Shown: positions 47,444-57,000 of the stretch, in pieces
Numbering within the stretch: the stretch's first letter is position 1
Layout of the letters: each line of letters opens with the position of its first letter
Source of the DNA: Ruegeria sp. YS9
GTDB taxonomy: Bacteria > Pseudomonadota > Alphaproteobacteria > Rhodobacterales > Rhodobacteraceae
Assembly: GCF_024628725.1 (NCBI RefSeq)
Contig: NZ_CP102409.1
Span: forward strand, 191,501-255,500
Reading direction: 5' to 3'
Length of the DNA stretch: 64,000 nt
Made by a program: the position numbers and the translations under genes
Notes under the pieces: generated by a model
What the model was told of the DNA's origin: nothing
Seen by the model: only the letters and a program-made list of their open reading frames with translations
The model's database searches: none

Positions 47444-47815
47444 ATGGGGCGGCGTGCAATTCAGGGCTTGGTTTCCCATCAGGCGGGGCAGTCGGCCGAA
47501 CTCCGGGTCGCCACGGACTACGAGCGCCGGGGCTTTGCAATTGCGCATCGCCGGTGGCGGGGCGCCGGTGGCGAAATCGATCTGATTGCGCGGGACGGTG
47601 ACGGGCTTGTGTTCATCGAGGTCAAGAAAAGCTCCAGTTTCGAAAAGGCTGCGGCCCGGATCAGTCAAAGACAAATTGACCGAATCTGTGCCTCGGCCGC
47701 GCAATATCTGGAAAACGAACCGGGTGGACAGCTGACAGATGTCCGTTTTGACGCGGCACTGGTCGATGGCACTGGCGCGGTTCAAATCATCGAAAACGCC
47801 TTCGGTCACGCCTAA
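47444..47815 (+). CDS. UPF0102 (YraN) family endonuclease-like protein
   Basis: 123 residues, restriction-endonuclease-like fold: AELRVATDYERRGF, GGEIDLIARDGDGLVFIEVKKSS (DxnExK-type active-site layout) and FDAALVDG. Function unproven; often beside rsmI. It starts one base after the rsmI stop. Confidence 0.9.
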   Translation: MGRRAIQGLVSHQAGQSAELRVATDYERRGFAIAHRRWRGAGGEIDLIARDGDGLVFIEVKKSSSFEKAAARISQRQIDRICASAAQYLENEPGGQLTDVRFDAALVDGTGAVQIIENAFGHA

Positions 47816-47876
47816 GCCCCATTGAACCCTCAGGCCTGCTGGGCCATGTATCTTGCGTGAAACTGAGGGACACGCC

Positions 47877-48809
47877 ATGAAAATCGCCTTTCAAATGGAC
47901 CCGATCGGGGCCGTGGACATCAACGCCGACAGCTCATTCCGTCTGGCGGAAGAGGCGCAGGCGCGCGGTCATTCGTTGTTTTTCTATGGGCCGGATCAGC
48001 TGGCCTATCAGGAAGGTCGTATCACGGCCCGCGGCCATGACATGACCGTACAGCGGGTTGCCGGCGATCCGGCGGTTCTGAGCCCCGAACGTGAAGTTGA
48101 CCTGGCGGATTTCGACGTGGTCTGGCTGCGTCAGGATCCACCCTTTGACATGCATTACATCACGTCGACCCATCTGCTGGACCGCCTGAAAGGGCAAACG
48201 CTGGTGGTCAACGACCCGTTCTGGGTTCGGAACTATCCTGAAAAGCTGCTGGTTCTGGATTTTCCCGACCTGACCCCGCCGACAACGATTGCCCGTGACA
48301 TAAAAACCATCAAGGCGTTCAAGGAAAAGCACGGCGACATCATCCTCAAGCCGCTTTATGGCAATGGCGGCGCGGGCGTGTTCCGACTGGATGCCAATGA
48401 CCGCAACCTGACCTCTCTGCACGAGCTGTTCACGGGGTTCTCGCGCGAGCCTCTGATCGTGCAGAAATTCCTGCCGGATGTCAGCAATGGCGACAAGCGG
48501 GTGATCCTGGTGGATGGCGAACCTGTCGGCGCGATCAACCGGGTGCCGGCCGCGGGCGAAACGCGCTCAAACATGCATGTGGGCGGTCGCCCGGAAAAGA
48601 TCGGTATGTCACAGCGTGATCTGGAGATCTGCGCCGCCATCGGGCCGCTGCTGAAAGAAAAAGGTCAGATTTTTGTCGGGATCGACATCATTGGCGACTA
48701 CCTGACCGAGATCAACGTGACCTCGCCCACCGGTATTCAAGAGCTGGAACGGTTCGACGGCGTGAACATCGCCGAGAAGATCTGGCAGGCGATTGAAGCC
48801 AAGGTCTAA
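47877..48809 (+). CDS. gshB: glutathione synthetase
   Basis: 310 residues, ATP-grasp of the prokaryotic GshB type: [20 protein letters not shown] start, [33 protein letters not shown], and [10 protein letters not shown] (metal-binding end). Ligates gamma-glutamylcysteine and glycine. ATG at 47877 is used; the open frame starts 8 codons earlier. Overlaps comM stop convergently. Confidence 0.95.
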   Translation: MKIAFQMDPIGAVDINADSSFRLAEEAQARGHSLFFYGPDQLAYQEGRITARGHDMTVQRVAGDPAVLSPEREVDLADFDVVWLRQDPPFDMHYITSTHLLDRLKGQTLVVNDPFWVRNYPEKLLVLDFPDLTPPTTIARDIKTIKAFKEKHGDIILKPLYGNGGAGVFRLDANDRNLTSLHELFTGFSREPLIVQKFLPDVSNGDKRVILVDGEPVGAINRVPAAGETRSNMHVGGRPEKIGMSQRDLEICAAIGPLLKEKGQIFVGIDIIGDYLTEINVTSPTGIQELERFDGVNIAEKIWQAIEAKV

Positions 48810-50320
48810 GCCATGACCCGGGCGCTGATGCGAAAGCTCAGCGCCTCTGCCACATGTGGTCTGCGGATGTCGGCTGAACCGTCCAGGTCGGCGATCGTCC
48901 GCGCCACCCTCAGGATGCGGTGAAAGGCACGTGCCGATAACCCGAACTGATCGGCTGCTTTCAGCAACACCGCTTTTCCTTCGGCGTCAGGTGTTGCGAT
49001 CTGTTCCAGAACCTTGCCTTCGGCGTCGGAATTCTGGCGCAGGTTTGGCATTCCCCGAAACCGCTCTGCCTGAAGGGCGCGGGCGTTTTCAACCCGCGCG
49101 GCAACTGTCGCCGAGCTGTCGCCGGATGGGGGCAGATCAAGATCGGTGAAACCCACGGGCGGAACCTCGATCCGCAGGTCGAACCTGTCCATCAGGGGCC
49201 CCGAGATACGGTTCAGATAGTCCTCGCCGCAGCCGGGTGCGCGAGAGCAAGCTCGTGAGGGATCCGTCAGGTAGCCGCATTTGCATGGGTTCGCAGCGGC
49301 CACCAGCATGAAACGGCAGGGGTATTTCACATGGGCATTGGCCCGCGCCACCATGACTTCTCCGGATTCGATTGGCTGGCGCAGGGTTTCCAGAACCGTA
49401 CGCGGAAATTCGGGGAACTCATCCATGAACAGCACGCCGTTATGCGCCAGTGAGATTTCACCGGGCTTGGCGCCTTTGCCGCCGCCGACAATGGCTGCCA
49501 TCGACGCCGTATGATGCGGTTCCCGAAAAGGACGGGTGCGGTTGATGCCGCCTTCGTCCAGCAACCCGCACAGGGACTGGATCATCGAAGTTTCCAACGC
49601 TTCGACCGCCGTGAGCGGAGGCAAGATGCCCGGAAGCCGTGCAGCCAGCATGGATTTGCCCGATCCCGGCGTACCGATCATGATCAGATGGTGACGTCCG
49701 GCTGCCGCGATTTCCAGGGCGCGCTTGGCGCGTTCCTGTCCCTTTACATCGCGCAGATCCCGCATGCTGGGCGTCAGATTCACCTCGCCGGGTTGTGCCG
49801 CCGGCAAAGGGGACTGTCCCGAGAAATGGCGGACAACATCACCAAGGGAATCCGCGCCGATAACCTGAGTGGCATCGACCCATGCCGCTTCGGCGCTGGA
49901 GGCTTTGGGACATAGCAACATGCGATCCTCGGACGCTGCCGTCATGGCCGCGGGCAGGGCGCCGACAACAGGCACCAAAGAGCCATCAAGCGACAACTCT
50001 CCCAGTGCAACCGTTCCTTCGGCGGCATCGGCCGGGATGATTTCGAGCGCAGACAACAGCGCGACTGCGATGGGCAGGTCGAAATGGCTGCCTTCCTTGG
50101 GCAGATCCGCAGGAGACAGGTTGATCGTAATTCGTTTCGAGGGCAGGGCGATGGCCATCGCACTCAGCGCGCTGCGGACACGGTCGCGGGCTTCGGATAC
50201 GGCCTTGTCGGGAAGGCCAACGATGGAGAAGGCCGGCAAGCCGGGCGATACGGCACATTGCACCTCGACCGGGCGGGCTTCGACCCCTTGAAAGGCAACA
50301 GTGTGGGCGCGGGCAACCAT
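48806..50320 (-). CDS. comM: YifB/ComM family Mg-chelatase-like AAA+ ATPase
   Basis: 504 residues. Amino-terminal ChlI-like domain ([20 protein letters not shown]), central AAA+ core with Walker [17 protein letters not shown], the [18 protein letters not shown]alker B region and [10 protein letters not shown], carboxy-terminal Mg_chelatase_C. ComM is a branch-migration helicase aiding natural transformation. GTTAAC-type sites upstream are listed separately. Confidence 0.92.
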   Translation of the reverse strand: MVARAHTVAFQGVEARPVEVQCAVSPGLPAFSIVGLPDKAVSEARDRVRSALSAMAIALPSKRITINLSPADLPKEGSHFDLPIAVALLSALEIIPADAAEGTVALGELSLDGSLVPVVGALPAAMTAASEDRMLLCPKASSAEAAWVDATQVIGADSLGDVVRHFSGQSPLPAAQPGEVNLTPSMRDLRDVKGQERAKRALEIAAAGRHHLIMIGTPGSGKSMLAARLPGILPPLTAVEALETSMIQSLCGLLDEGGINRTRPFREPHHTASMAAIVGGGKGAKPGEISLAHNGVLFMDEFPEFPRTVLETLRQPIESGEVMVARANAHVKYPCRFMLVAAANPCKCGYLTDPSRACSRAPGCGEDYLNRISGPLMDRFDLRIEVPPVGFTDLDLPPSGDSSATVAARVENARALQAERFRGMPNLRQNSDAEGKVLEQIATPDAEGKAVLLKAADQFGLSARAFHRILRVARTIADLDGSADIRRPHVAEALSFRISARVMA

Positions 50321-50337
50321 GGCAGTCCTGTTCTTGG

Positions 50338-50381
50338 TTAACAGGACGTTGCTGCCATGGTTGTGGTTTAAGAGTCGTTAA
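50338..50381 (-). promoter_or_regulatory. TTAA cluster upstream of comM (possible CtrA sites)
   Basis: On the minus strand TTAACCAAG (ending 50341) 18 bp before the comM ATG and TTAACGACTCTTAA (50368-50381) further up. The latter has N6 rather than the N7 of a full CtrA site, so only half-sites are certain. CtrA control of comM is known in other Rhodobacterales. Confidence 0.4.
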
Positions 50382-51249
50382 CGGTTGCCCGCAAGGCAGC
50401 GAATTTGGGCCACGCGTCGGGATCTGCAACGGTTTTGTCGCGGCAGAACGGATTGCAGAAGCCCCAGCATTTGCCGTCCAACTCCAAAAACTCCACGACG
50501 GGTTTGCCGGAATAGGGGCAAACTTGGTTGATTGACGGGCCGGAGACCGGCTTGGCGGTTGAAACCCCTCCGATCGGCCAGGGCTTGGACGGCAAGTCCT
50601 GACGATAGGGAAAAGGGTCGTATCTGACGGTCAGGCCCATTGCGCGCCATTGTCTGACGGCGGGGTCTGACAACAGGTCCAGGCAATAGGTTCGGTTGGC
50701 CCTTGAAACTGGCAGTCCATATCCGATGATCCGCGCTGCGACAGGTGTGTAAAACACGTCCGCCAGCGAATACGTGCCAAACAACGGGCCTTGTTGCGCA
50801 CCGGACACTGCGCGCGCATGGTCCCAGAGTGTTTCGATACGCGCCAGATCTGCCAGTGTTTCATCCGATGGGTCGAAACTCTGCCAGACATGCAGCAATT
50901 GCATCGGGCATTCGCCTCGTAGGGCACCGAACCCTGCCACCATCTCGGCGCACAGCCAGCGGGCGGTTGCCCGGGCGGCGGGATCTGATGGCCACAACCC
51001 GGCATCAGGGTGGCGCTCGGCCAGGGTTTCAGCCATGGCCAGGCTTTCGCCGACCACAGTTCCATCCGGCAGGCGCAGGGCGGGCACAAGTCGCGCTGGG
51101 GCCAGGGGAGCCATATCCTGTGTCATGGTGCCCGAATACAGGCCAATCATGTGGCTTCTATGGGGCAGGTTGAATTTCTCAAGCATCAGCCAGCCACGCA
51201 TTGACCAGCTGGAGAAGAGGCGATCGCCGATATACAAATCATACGTCAT
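50368..51249 (-). CDS. glutathione S-transferase with Cys-rich carboxy-terminal extension
   Basis: 293 residues. GST N-terminal thioredoxin-like start (YDLYIGDRLFSSWSMRGWLML) and VVGESLAMAETLAERHP, GST C-terminal helices to about 220. The extra tail, residues 244-293, holds C244-x16-C261-x3-C265-x3-C269, unusual for GSTs and suggestive of a metal-binding ribbon. Substrate unknown. ATG at 51249 is used; 8 further codons are open. Confidence 0.85.
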   Translation of the reverse strand: MTYDLYIGDRLFSSWSMRGWLMLEKFNLPHRSHMIGLYSGTMTQDMAPLAPARLVPALRLPDGTVVGESLAMAETLAERHPDAGLWPSDPAARATARWLCAEMVAGFGALRGECPMQLLHVWQSFDPSDETLADLARIETLWDHARAVSGAQQGPLFGTYSLADVFYTPVAARIIGYGLPVSRANRTYCLDLLSDPAVRQWRAMGLTVRYDPFPYRQDLPSKPWPIGGVSTAKPVSGPSINQVCPYSGKPVVEFLELDGKCWGFCNPFCRDKTVADPDAWPKFAALRATVNDS

Positions 51250-51307
51250 ACGCAGACGATGCCGCAGGTTCACAGCCCGGTAAAACAGTGATTTGTGCGG
51301 GGTCTGT

Positions 51308-51886
51308 TCACGGAAGGTGATTGATTGTACCGACGGACCACCTGCCTGCGTCGATCAGGATATCCGTCACCGACAGGTTGTCGACTCGGTGTGAAAAAGT
51401 CTGTTGTCCATCCAGATCAAGGGCGCGCTGTACCTGGGTGAGGATAACGCCGAAATGCGCAACGATGACCAGATCGCGGCCTGAATGTGCTGAAACAAGC
51501 GTGTCGATCGCTGCGTCGACCCGATTGCGGACCTCGTTCCAGCTTTCACCTTGCGGCGGGCGGACATCGCCAGGGTTGTCCCAATAGGCAAAGGCCAGTT
51601 CCGGGTCTTCGGCTTCGATTTCGGCAAATCCGCGCAACTCCCAGCGACCAAAATGGATTTCCCGCAAGCCCGGGTGATGAGGAAGACGTTGACGTTGGCC
51701 TTGGATGGCCGTTGCCGTGTCAACTGCCCGTGACAGATCGGACGAGATCACAAGCGCCTCGGGCGGCAAATGGTCGTGCAGTCGGTTCAGTGCGGCTGTA
51801 TCGCTCAGGTCAGCGGGCAGGTCGGACCAGCCGACCATGGTTTTCGCATGTGTCGGCCCGTGTCGGACAAGGTGAAGACGCGTCAC
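51308..51886 (-). CDS. histidine phosphatase family protein, possibly alpha-ribazole phosphatase
   Basis: 192 residues, starts with GTG and overlaps the cobU stop as GTGA. RHG motif LHLVRHGPTHAKT with the phospho-His, ISSDLSRAVDTA, LREIHFGRWELRG and the second His in VIVAHFGVI. CobC, alpha-ribazole phosphatase, is the likely identity because of the cobU neighbour, but other phosphatases share these motifs. Confidence 0.78.
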   Translation of the reverse strand: MTRLHLVRHGPTHAKTMVGWSDLPADLSDTAALNRLHDHLPPEALVISSDLSRAVDTATAIQGQRQRLPHHPGLREIHFGRWELRGFAEIEAEDPELAFAYWDNPGDVRPPQGESWNEVRNRVDAAIDTLVSAHSGRDLVIVAHFGVILTQVQRALDLDGQQTFSHRVDNLSVTDILIDAGRWSVGTINHLP

Positions 51887-52404
51887 GGCAATTGTCCTTT
51901 CAGAACCAAAGGCAACCCGGCGGTGATCTGCACCACCAGATCGGCCTGCGCTGCAAGCGCGATGTTCAGCCGCCCCTGGGCTTCGCGAAACCGCCGGGCC
52001 AGGGCGTTGTCCGGGACAATGCCGTAGCCAACTTCGTTCGAGACCATCACGATTTGCGCCGGGCATGCGCGCAATGCTTCAAGCAGGGCGGTTTGTGCGG
52101 CTTCCAGATCGGTTTCGGCCAACAGGTGGTTGCTCAGCCACATGGTGGCGCAGTCAATCAGGCAAATCTGATCGGGCGACAACGTGGCCAGAACCGGCCC
52201 CGGATCGAAGGGCTCTTCAATCGTGGTCCAACCGTCGCCGCGTTGCGCGAGATGGCGCTCGACCTTCTGGCGCATCTCGTCATCAAAAACTTGTGATGTC
52301 GCAAGGTAAACTTGGCTTTTCCCCCGAGAAACAACCAGTTCTTCGGCGAAAACCGACTTGCCCGACGCGGCCCCGCCCAGAACCAAGGTTAAATCCGGCG
52401 ACAC
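51883..52404 (-). CDS. cobU: adenosylcobinamide kinase/adenosylcobinamide-phosphate guanylyltransferase
   Basis: 173 residues, P-loop GGAASGKSVFAEEL (10-23), LIDCATMWLSNHL (Walker B), and VSNEVGYGIVP (GTP-binding) of the CobU/CobP family. Acts in the late nucleotide-loop steps of cobalamin synthesis. Starts with GTG. The B12-dependent Ecm in this window depends on this cofactor. Confidence 0.9.
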   Translation of the reverse strand: MSPDLTLVLGGAASGKSVFAEELVVSRGKSQVYLATSQVFDDEMRQKVERHLAQRGDGWTTIEEPFDPGPVLATLSPDQICLIDCATMWLSNHLLAETDLEAAQTALLEALRACPAQIVMVSNEVGYGIVPDNALARRFREAQGRLNIALAAQADLVVQITAGLPLVLKGQLP

Positions 52405-52420
52405 AATACTTACCTATAGT

Positions 52421-52449
52421 TGATCCGATTGGTGCTGTTTTGCGTAAAG
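52421..52449 (+). promoter_or_regulatory. sigma-E (RpoE/ECF)-like promoter of rpoH
   Basis: TGATCC (52421-52426), 18-bp spacer, TAAAG (52445-52449). This resembles the Rhodobacter sphaeroides RpoE promoter (TGATCC-N18-TAAGA, known from cycA, rpoE and rpoHII) with one base differing in the -10. It lies 53 bp before the rpoH ATG. Confidence 0.6.
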
Positions 52450-52502
52450 GTCATAGGTCGGCAAGGCAAGTCTGACCAGTACCTGCAAACAGGGAGAGGT
52501 TT

Positions 52503-53381
52503 ATGGCACTGGATAATGCGACGGACTTTTCGATGTCCCGGCAAGCAATGAAGGCCGAGTTGCTGGATGCGGAAACTGAACTGAAACTGGCTTATGCCTG
52601 GCGTGATGAGCGTGATGAAAAGGCGTTGCACCGTCTGATCACCGCCTACATGCGTCTGGCGATTTCGATGGCGGCCAAGTTTAAGCGCTATGGCGCGCCG
52701 ATGAATGATCTCATTCAGGAAGCGGGCCTTGGCCTTATGAAGGCCGCGGACAAGTTCGATCCGGATCGCGGCGTGCGTTTTTCGACCTATGCCGTTTGGT
52801 GGATCAAGGCAAGCATTCAGGATTACGTGATGCGGAACTGGTCGATGGTTCGGACCGGGTCAACCTCATCTCAGAAATCGCTGTTCTTCAACATGCGCCG
52901 TGTTCAGGCCCGGCTGGAACGGGAAGCCGCCACCGAAGGTCAGGAACTGGACCGTCATCAGTTGCATCAGATGATCGCCACGGAAATCGGCGTGCCGCTG
53001 CGCGACGTCGAGATGATGGAAGGCCGCCTGTCCGGCTCTGATTTTTCGCTGAATGCGGTTCAGTCCGCTGATGAGGATGGGCGCGAGTGGATCGATGCCC
53101 TGGAAGATGACCGCGAACAGGCAGCCGAGGCCGTTGAGCACAGCCACGATACCGAACAATTGCGCAAGTGGTTGTTGACGGCGATGAGTGCCTTGAATGA
53201 TCGCGAGCGTTTCATTGTGCGCGAGCGCAAGCTGCGAGACCCCGCTCGAACCTTGGAAAGCCTTGGAACAGAGCTGGGCCTGTCCAAAGAACGTGTGCGA
53301 CAGCTTGAGGCCGCAGCCTTTGCGAAGATGCGCAAGAACCTTGAAGCCCAGTCGCGCGAGGTGCAACACTTCCTCGCATGA
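52503..53381 (+). CDS. rpoH: RNA polymerase sigma factor RpoH, RpoHII type
   Basis: 292 residues with sigma-70 regions 2-4: LMKAADKFDPDRGVRFSTYAVWWIKASIQDYV split over 2.1-2.4, RpoH-box-like QKSLFFNMRR, and region 4 HTH LESLGTELGLSKERVRQLE. The short amino end and MALDNATDFSMSRQAMKAELL start match RpoHII of Rhodobacter (singlet-oxygen/heat response) rather than RpoHI. Its upstream sigma-E-type promoter supports this. Overlaps the ChaN gene by 4 bp. Confidence 0.9.
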   Translation: MALDNATDFSMSRQAMKAELLDAETELKLAYAWRDERDEKALHRLITAYMRLAISMAAKFKRYGAPMNDLIQEAGLGLMKAADKFDPDRGVRFSTYAVWWIKASIQDYVMRNWSMVRTGSTSSQKSLFFNMRRVQARLEREAATEGQELDRHQLHQMIATEIGVPLRDVEMMEGRLSGSDFSLNAVQSADEDGREWIDALEDDREQAAEAVEHSHDTEQLRKWLLTAMSALNDRERFIVRERKLRDPARTLESLGTELGLSKERVRQLEAAAFAKMRKNLEAQSREVQHFLA

Positions 53382-54202
53382 AACAGTTTGCGATTCTTGC
53401 GTGTGTTCTTGGTCTTACGGTTGCGACAACGCGACCGGGGCTGGCAGAAAGACTTGTTCCTGCTGATGCTATGTCCGTGATGCGGGACGCTGACGTCGTG
53501 ATATTGGGAGAAGTTCACGATAACCCGACGCATCATCTGGTGCAGGCCGAAGCTCTCGAGGCTGTTTCACCCTCGGCCGTCGTCTGGGAGATGGTCACCG
53601 AAGAGGGCGCGCAAAGGCTCGCGCAGAAAGCTGTGTCCAACCCAGAGGAGCTGAGCCGCATTCTGAAATGGGCTGAAAGTGGCTGGCCTCCGCTCAGCAT
53701 GTATTATCCGGTGTTCGAGGCGTCAGGCGCGCCGGTTTACGGGGCCATGGTTCCGCGTGCTGCCGCGCGTGCCGCGATGGAACGCGGGGCCGCCACGGCG
53801 TTGGGTGCAGACGCGGCGCGTTATGGCCTGACGGTGCCTCTCTCGCCCGAAGAACAGGCCGCGCGCGAGGCCGACCAGTTGGCGGCGCATTGCGATGCGC
53901 TTCCGGCTGAAATTTTGCCCCAGATGGTTGCGATCCAGCGCCTGCGCGATGCTGTGCTGGCCCGTGCGGTTGTGCGTGCGATGGACGAAACCGGGGGTCC
54001 GGTTGCCGTGATCACCGGAAACGGTCATGTGCGAAAGGATCGGGGCATACCGACCTATCTTGCGCGCCTCAAGCCAGGTTGGAAAGTCGTGGCCGTCGGA
54101 CAATCCGAAGATGGAGCGATCGAAGGAGAATTCGATATCGTGATTGACAGCCCTACAGCCGAGCGCGAAGACCCCTGTGCGGCCTTTCAGGTTCAGAATT
54201 AA
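53378..54202 (+). CDS. ChaN-like haem/iron-binding exported protein
   Basis: 274 residues: signal peptide (1 to about 23, GLA), then a ChaN/Tiki-superfamily domain: VVILGEVHDNPTHHLVQAEALEA, VVWEMVT, GPVAVITGNGHVRKDRGIPTYL with His/Glu set. ChaN of Campylobacter binds two stacked haems. Overlaps the rpoH stop, probably co-transcribed and stress-regulated. Confidence 0.83.
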   Translation: MKQFAILACVLGLTVATTRPGLAERLVPADAMSVMRDADVVILGEVHDNPTHHLVQAEALEAVSPSAVVWEMVTEEGAQRLAQKAVSNPEELSRILKWAESGWPPLSMYYPVFEASGAPVYGAMVPRAAARAAMERGAATALGADAARYGLTVPLSPEEQAAREADQLAAHCDALPAEILPQMVAIQRLRDAVLARAVVRAMDETGGPVAVITGNGHVRKDRGIPTYLARLKPGWKVVAVGQSEDGAIEGEFDIVIDSPTAEREDPCAAFQVQN

Positions 54203-54265
54203 TCGCTGGAACTACCTGCGGGCCTTGCCTAATGTCGGGGCCGACCGGGACAGGAAGGGCTGAAC

Positions 54266-55462
54266 ATGCTGTCATCCAAACGCATTCTGCTGATTATCGG
54301 TGGCGGAATCGCGGCCTACAAGTCGCTGGACCTGATCCGCAGGTTGCGCGAGCGTGGCGCGGACGTGACCCCTGTAGTGACGCGCGCCGCGGAAGAGTTC
54401 GTGACGCCGCTGTCGGTATCCGCTCTGGCAGGCAAAAAAGGCTTTCGCGATCTGTTTGACCTCACCGATGAGGCCGAGATGGGGCATATTCAACTGTCCC
54501 GCTCTGCGGATCTGATCGTTGTGGCCCCCGCAACGGCGGATCTGATGGGCAAGATGGCCGCAGGGCTGGCCAACGATCTGGCCTCGACCCTTTTGATGGC
54601 CACGGACACGCCCGTTCTGTGTGCGCCCGCGATGAATGTGCGGATGTGGACCCACCCGGCAACACAGCGAAACCTGAAGCAGTTGCAGGCGGATGGCGTG
54701 CGCTTTGTGGGCCCGAACGAAGGCGACATGGCCTGTGGTGAATACGGCCCGGGGCGCATGTCCGAGCCGATGGAAATTGTAGCGGCAGTTGAGGCTCAGT
54801 TGTCTGCGGGGCCTTTGGCGGGCAGGCGAGTGCTGGTGACGTCCGGCCCGACGCATGAACCGATAGATCCGGTCCGGTATATAGCCAACCGGTCGTCCGG
54901 GGCTCAGGGTGCGGCCGTGGCGCGGGCGCTGGCGGAATTGGGGGCCGAGGTGACCTTTGTGACCGGCCCGGCAGATGTGCCGCCCCCGGCGGGCGTGCAG
55001 GTCGTACCTGTCGAAACCGCGCAACAGATGTCTGATGCGGTTGATGCGGCTCTGCCCGTCGATGCCGGAATATTCGCGGCGGCGGTCGCGGATTGGCGTG
55101 TCGCCAGCGCATCGGACAAGAAGCTGAAGAAAAGCCGCGATGGCCTGCCGGTACTGGAATTCGCCGAAAACCCGGACATTCTGAAACGTGTTTCCAGGAT
55201 GGAAGCGAACCGTCCGCCGTTGGTTGTCGGTTTTGCGGCCGAGACCGACAATGTGGTCGAACACGCCACGGCCAAGCGCCTGCGCAAAGGCTGCGACTGG
55301 ATCGTCGCCAACGATGTAAGCCCTGCAACAGGCATTATGGGCGGGTCAGAAAATGCGGTCATCCTGATTTCGGACAACGGGGCCGAGGAATGGCCCCGCA
55401 TGGGCAAAGACGAAGTTGCCCGGCGTCTGGCGGCGAAAATTGCGGACGCGTTGGCAGGCTGA
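54266..55462 (+). CDS. coaBC: phosphopantothenoylcysteine decarboxylase/phosphopantothenate-cysteine ligase
   Basis: 398 residues. Amino-terminal flavoprotein decarboxylase (about 1-180): GGGIAAYKSLDLIR and LIVVAPATADLMGKMAAGLA, APAMNVRMWTHPA. Carboxy-terminal CoaB (about 190-398): VTSGPTHEPIDPVRYIANRSSG and FAAAVADWRVA. Two steps of coenzyme A synthesis. Followed by dut after 15 bp. Confidence 0.95.
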   Translation: MLSSKRILLIIGGGIAAYKSLDLIRRLRERGADVTPVVTRAAEEFVTPLSVSALAGKKGFRDLFDLTDEAEMGHIQLSRSADLIVVAPATADLMGKMAAGLANDLASTLLMATDTPVLCAPAMNVRMWTHPATQRNLKQLQADGVRFVGPNEGDMACGEYGPGRMSEPMEIVAAVEAQLSAGPLAGRRVLVTSGPTHEPIDPVRYIANRSSGAQGAAVARALAELGAEVTFVTGPADVPPPAGVQVVPVETAQQMSDAVDAALPVDAGIFAAAVADWRVASASDKKLKKSRDGLPVLEFAENPDILKRVSRMEANRPPLVVGFAAETDNVVEHATAKRLRKGCDWIVANDVSPATGIMGGSENAVILISDNGAEEWPRMGKDEVARRLAAKIADALAG

Positions 55463-55477
55463 AGGAAAGGCAAGGGC

Positions 55478-55933
55478 ATGGTTGCAATCCGGGTGATCCG
55501 CGAAGACGGGGCAGACCCCGCCGTGGCGCTTCCCTCTTACGAAACCTCGGGGGCGGCCGGCGCGGACGTGCGTGCCAATCTGCCCGGCGGCGCGCCGATT
55601 ACGCTGGACCCTGGTCAGCGGGCGCTGGTGCCGACCGGCCTGCGTATTGAAATCCCGCAAGGGTATGAGGTTCAGGTTCGGCCCCGCTCGGGCCTTGCGT
55701 TGAAGCATGGGATTACACTGCCCAACACACCGGGCACCATCGACAGCGACTATCGTGGGCCATTGGGCGTGATCGTGATGAATGCGGGCCAGGAACGGTT
55801 CGAGATCGCACACGGAGATCGTATCGCGCAGCTTGTGGTCGCGCCGGTGGTGCAGGCCAGGTTTGAACTGGCTCAGGCGCTGGGCGAAACCGATCGCGGG
55901 GCTGGCGGTTTCGGCTCGACCGGGCGCGGCTGA
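55478..55933 (+). CDS. dut: dUTP diphosphatase
   Basis: 151 residues of trimeric dUTPase: motifs [43 protein letters not shown] (catalytic Asp), [14 protein letters not shown], and the Phe-containing GGFGSTGR end. Removes dUTP. Its TGA shares a base with the moeB-like start. Confidence 0.96.
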   Translation: MVAIRVIREDGADPAVALPSYETSGAAGADVRANLPGGAPITLDPGQRALVPTGLRIEIPQGYEVQVRPRSGLALKHGITLPNTPGTIDSDYRGPLGVIVMNAGQERFEIAHGDRIAQLVVAPVVQARFELAQALGETDRGAGGFGSTGRG

Positions 55934-56982
55934 TGCTGTTGGTTTTCATCCTGGCTGCGGGGCTTTGGGGTGTCGGTTATATCGCCGGCACGTCGAAAAA
56001 AGCGCGCATGGTTTCCGTGAGTGTGCTGCTGGCCGGCGTCATACTGTCCCATCTGATCTTGCCGGATGGGCACCCTCTTCGCGAAGCAACCGGCGGGTCT
56101 GCGGCGCTGTGGCTGATCCTTGTGGGTTTCGTGGCGCTGGCTTTGCTGTATGGCAGAGTACTCAAAGCCTTGCGCAACCGTGCAGTTTCATCTGCGGACC
56201 CGGAGCCCAATATGCCCTCGGACCGATTTACCGAGACCGAGCTGGATCGCTATGCCCGCCACATCGTTTTGCGTGAACTGGGTGGACCTGGTCAGAAAAA
56301 GCTAAAGAAAGCCCGCGTTCTGGTGATCGGCGCTGGTGGTCTGGGTGCCCCTGCGCTGCAATATCTGGCGGCTGCGGGTGTCGGCACGATTGGTATCATC
56401 GACGATGACGTCGTCGAGAATGCCAACCTGCAACGGCAGGTCATTCACCGCGACGCGGATATTGGAATGCCCAAGGTCTTTTCGGCCCAGCAGGCGATGG
56501 AGGCGCAGAACCCGAACGTCGTTGTTCTGCCCTACCACCGCCGTTTGAGCGAGGAAATCGCCACCGATCTGTTTGCAGAGTTCGATCTGATCCTTGACGG
56601 GACCGACAATTTCGAGACCCGGTATCTGGCCAACCGAACCGCCGTCGCGCTGGGCAAACCGCTGATATCGGGGGCTTTGTCACAGTGGGAAGGTCAACTG
56701 AGTGTGTTTGACCCGGCCAATGGCAGCCCCTGCTATCAGTGTATCTTCCCAGAGGCCCCGGCCCCCGGTCTGGCCCCTTCCTGTTCCGAGGCCGGAGTGA
56801 TCGGCCCGCTGCCGGGCGTGGTTGGGTCGATGATGGCGGTCGAGGCGATCAAGGTAATAACGGGCGCCGGCATGGCGCTGCGCGGCGAGATGCTGATCTA
56901 TGACGCACTGTACGGCGAAAGCCGCAAGATTGCTCTGACCCGCCGGGACGATTGCCCTGTTTGTGGCATGAGAAACGATTAA
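55933..56982 (+). CDS. moeB: MoeB/ThiF-like adenylyltransferase with amino-terminal membrane extension
   Basis: 349 residues. Residues 1 to about 80 form two to three hydrophobic segments; the MoeB/ThiF core follows: RYARHIVLRELGGPGQKKL, GAGGLGAPALQYLA (ATP-binding), NANLQRQV, DGTDNFETRYLAN, and zinc Cys pairs CYQC and CPVC. Activates the carboxyl end of MoaD/ThiS-like proteins. The membrane extension is absent from typical MoeB (about 250 residues). The start is fixed by the TGATG overlap with dut; an internal ATG near residue 93 is where canonical MoeB would begin. Confidence 0.85.
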   Translation: MLLVFILAAGLWGVGYIAGTSKKARMVSVSVLLAGVILSHLILPDGHPLREATGGSAALWLILVGFVALALLYGRVLKALRNRAVSSADPEPNMPSDRFTETELDRYARHIVLRELGGPGQKKLKKARVLVIGAGGLGAPALQYLAAAGVGTIGIIDDDVVENANLQRQVIHRDADIGMPKVFSAQQAMEAQNPNVVVLPYHRRLSEEIATDLFAEFDLILDGTDNFETRYLANRTAVALGKPLISGALSQWEGQLSVFDPANGSPCYQCIFPEAPAPGLAPSCSEAGVIGPLPGVVGSMMAVEAIKVITGAGMALRGEMLIYDALYGESRKIALTRRDDCPVCGMRND

Positions 56983-57000
56983 CCTTTCTTCACATGGGTT

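Noticed and set aside
51883..52502. Cobalamin riboswitch in front of cobU
   Set aside because: Only about 100 bp separate the divergent cobU and rpoH starts, and no B12-box pattern is seen.
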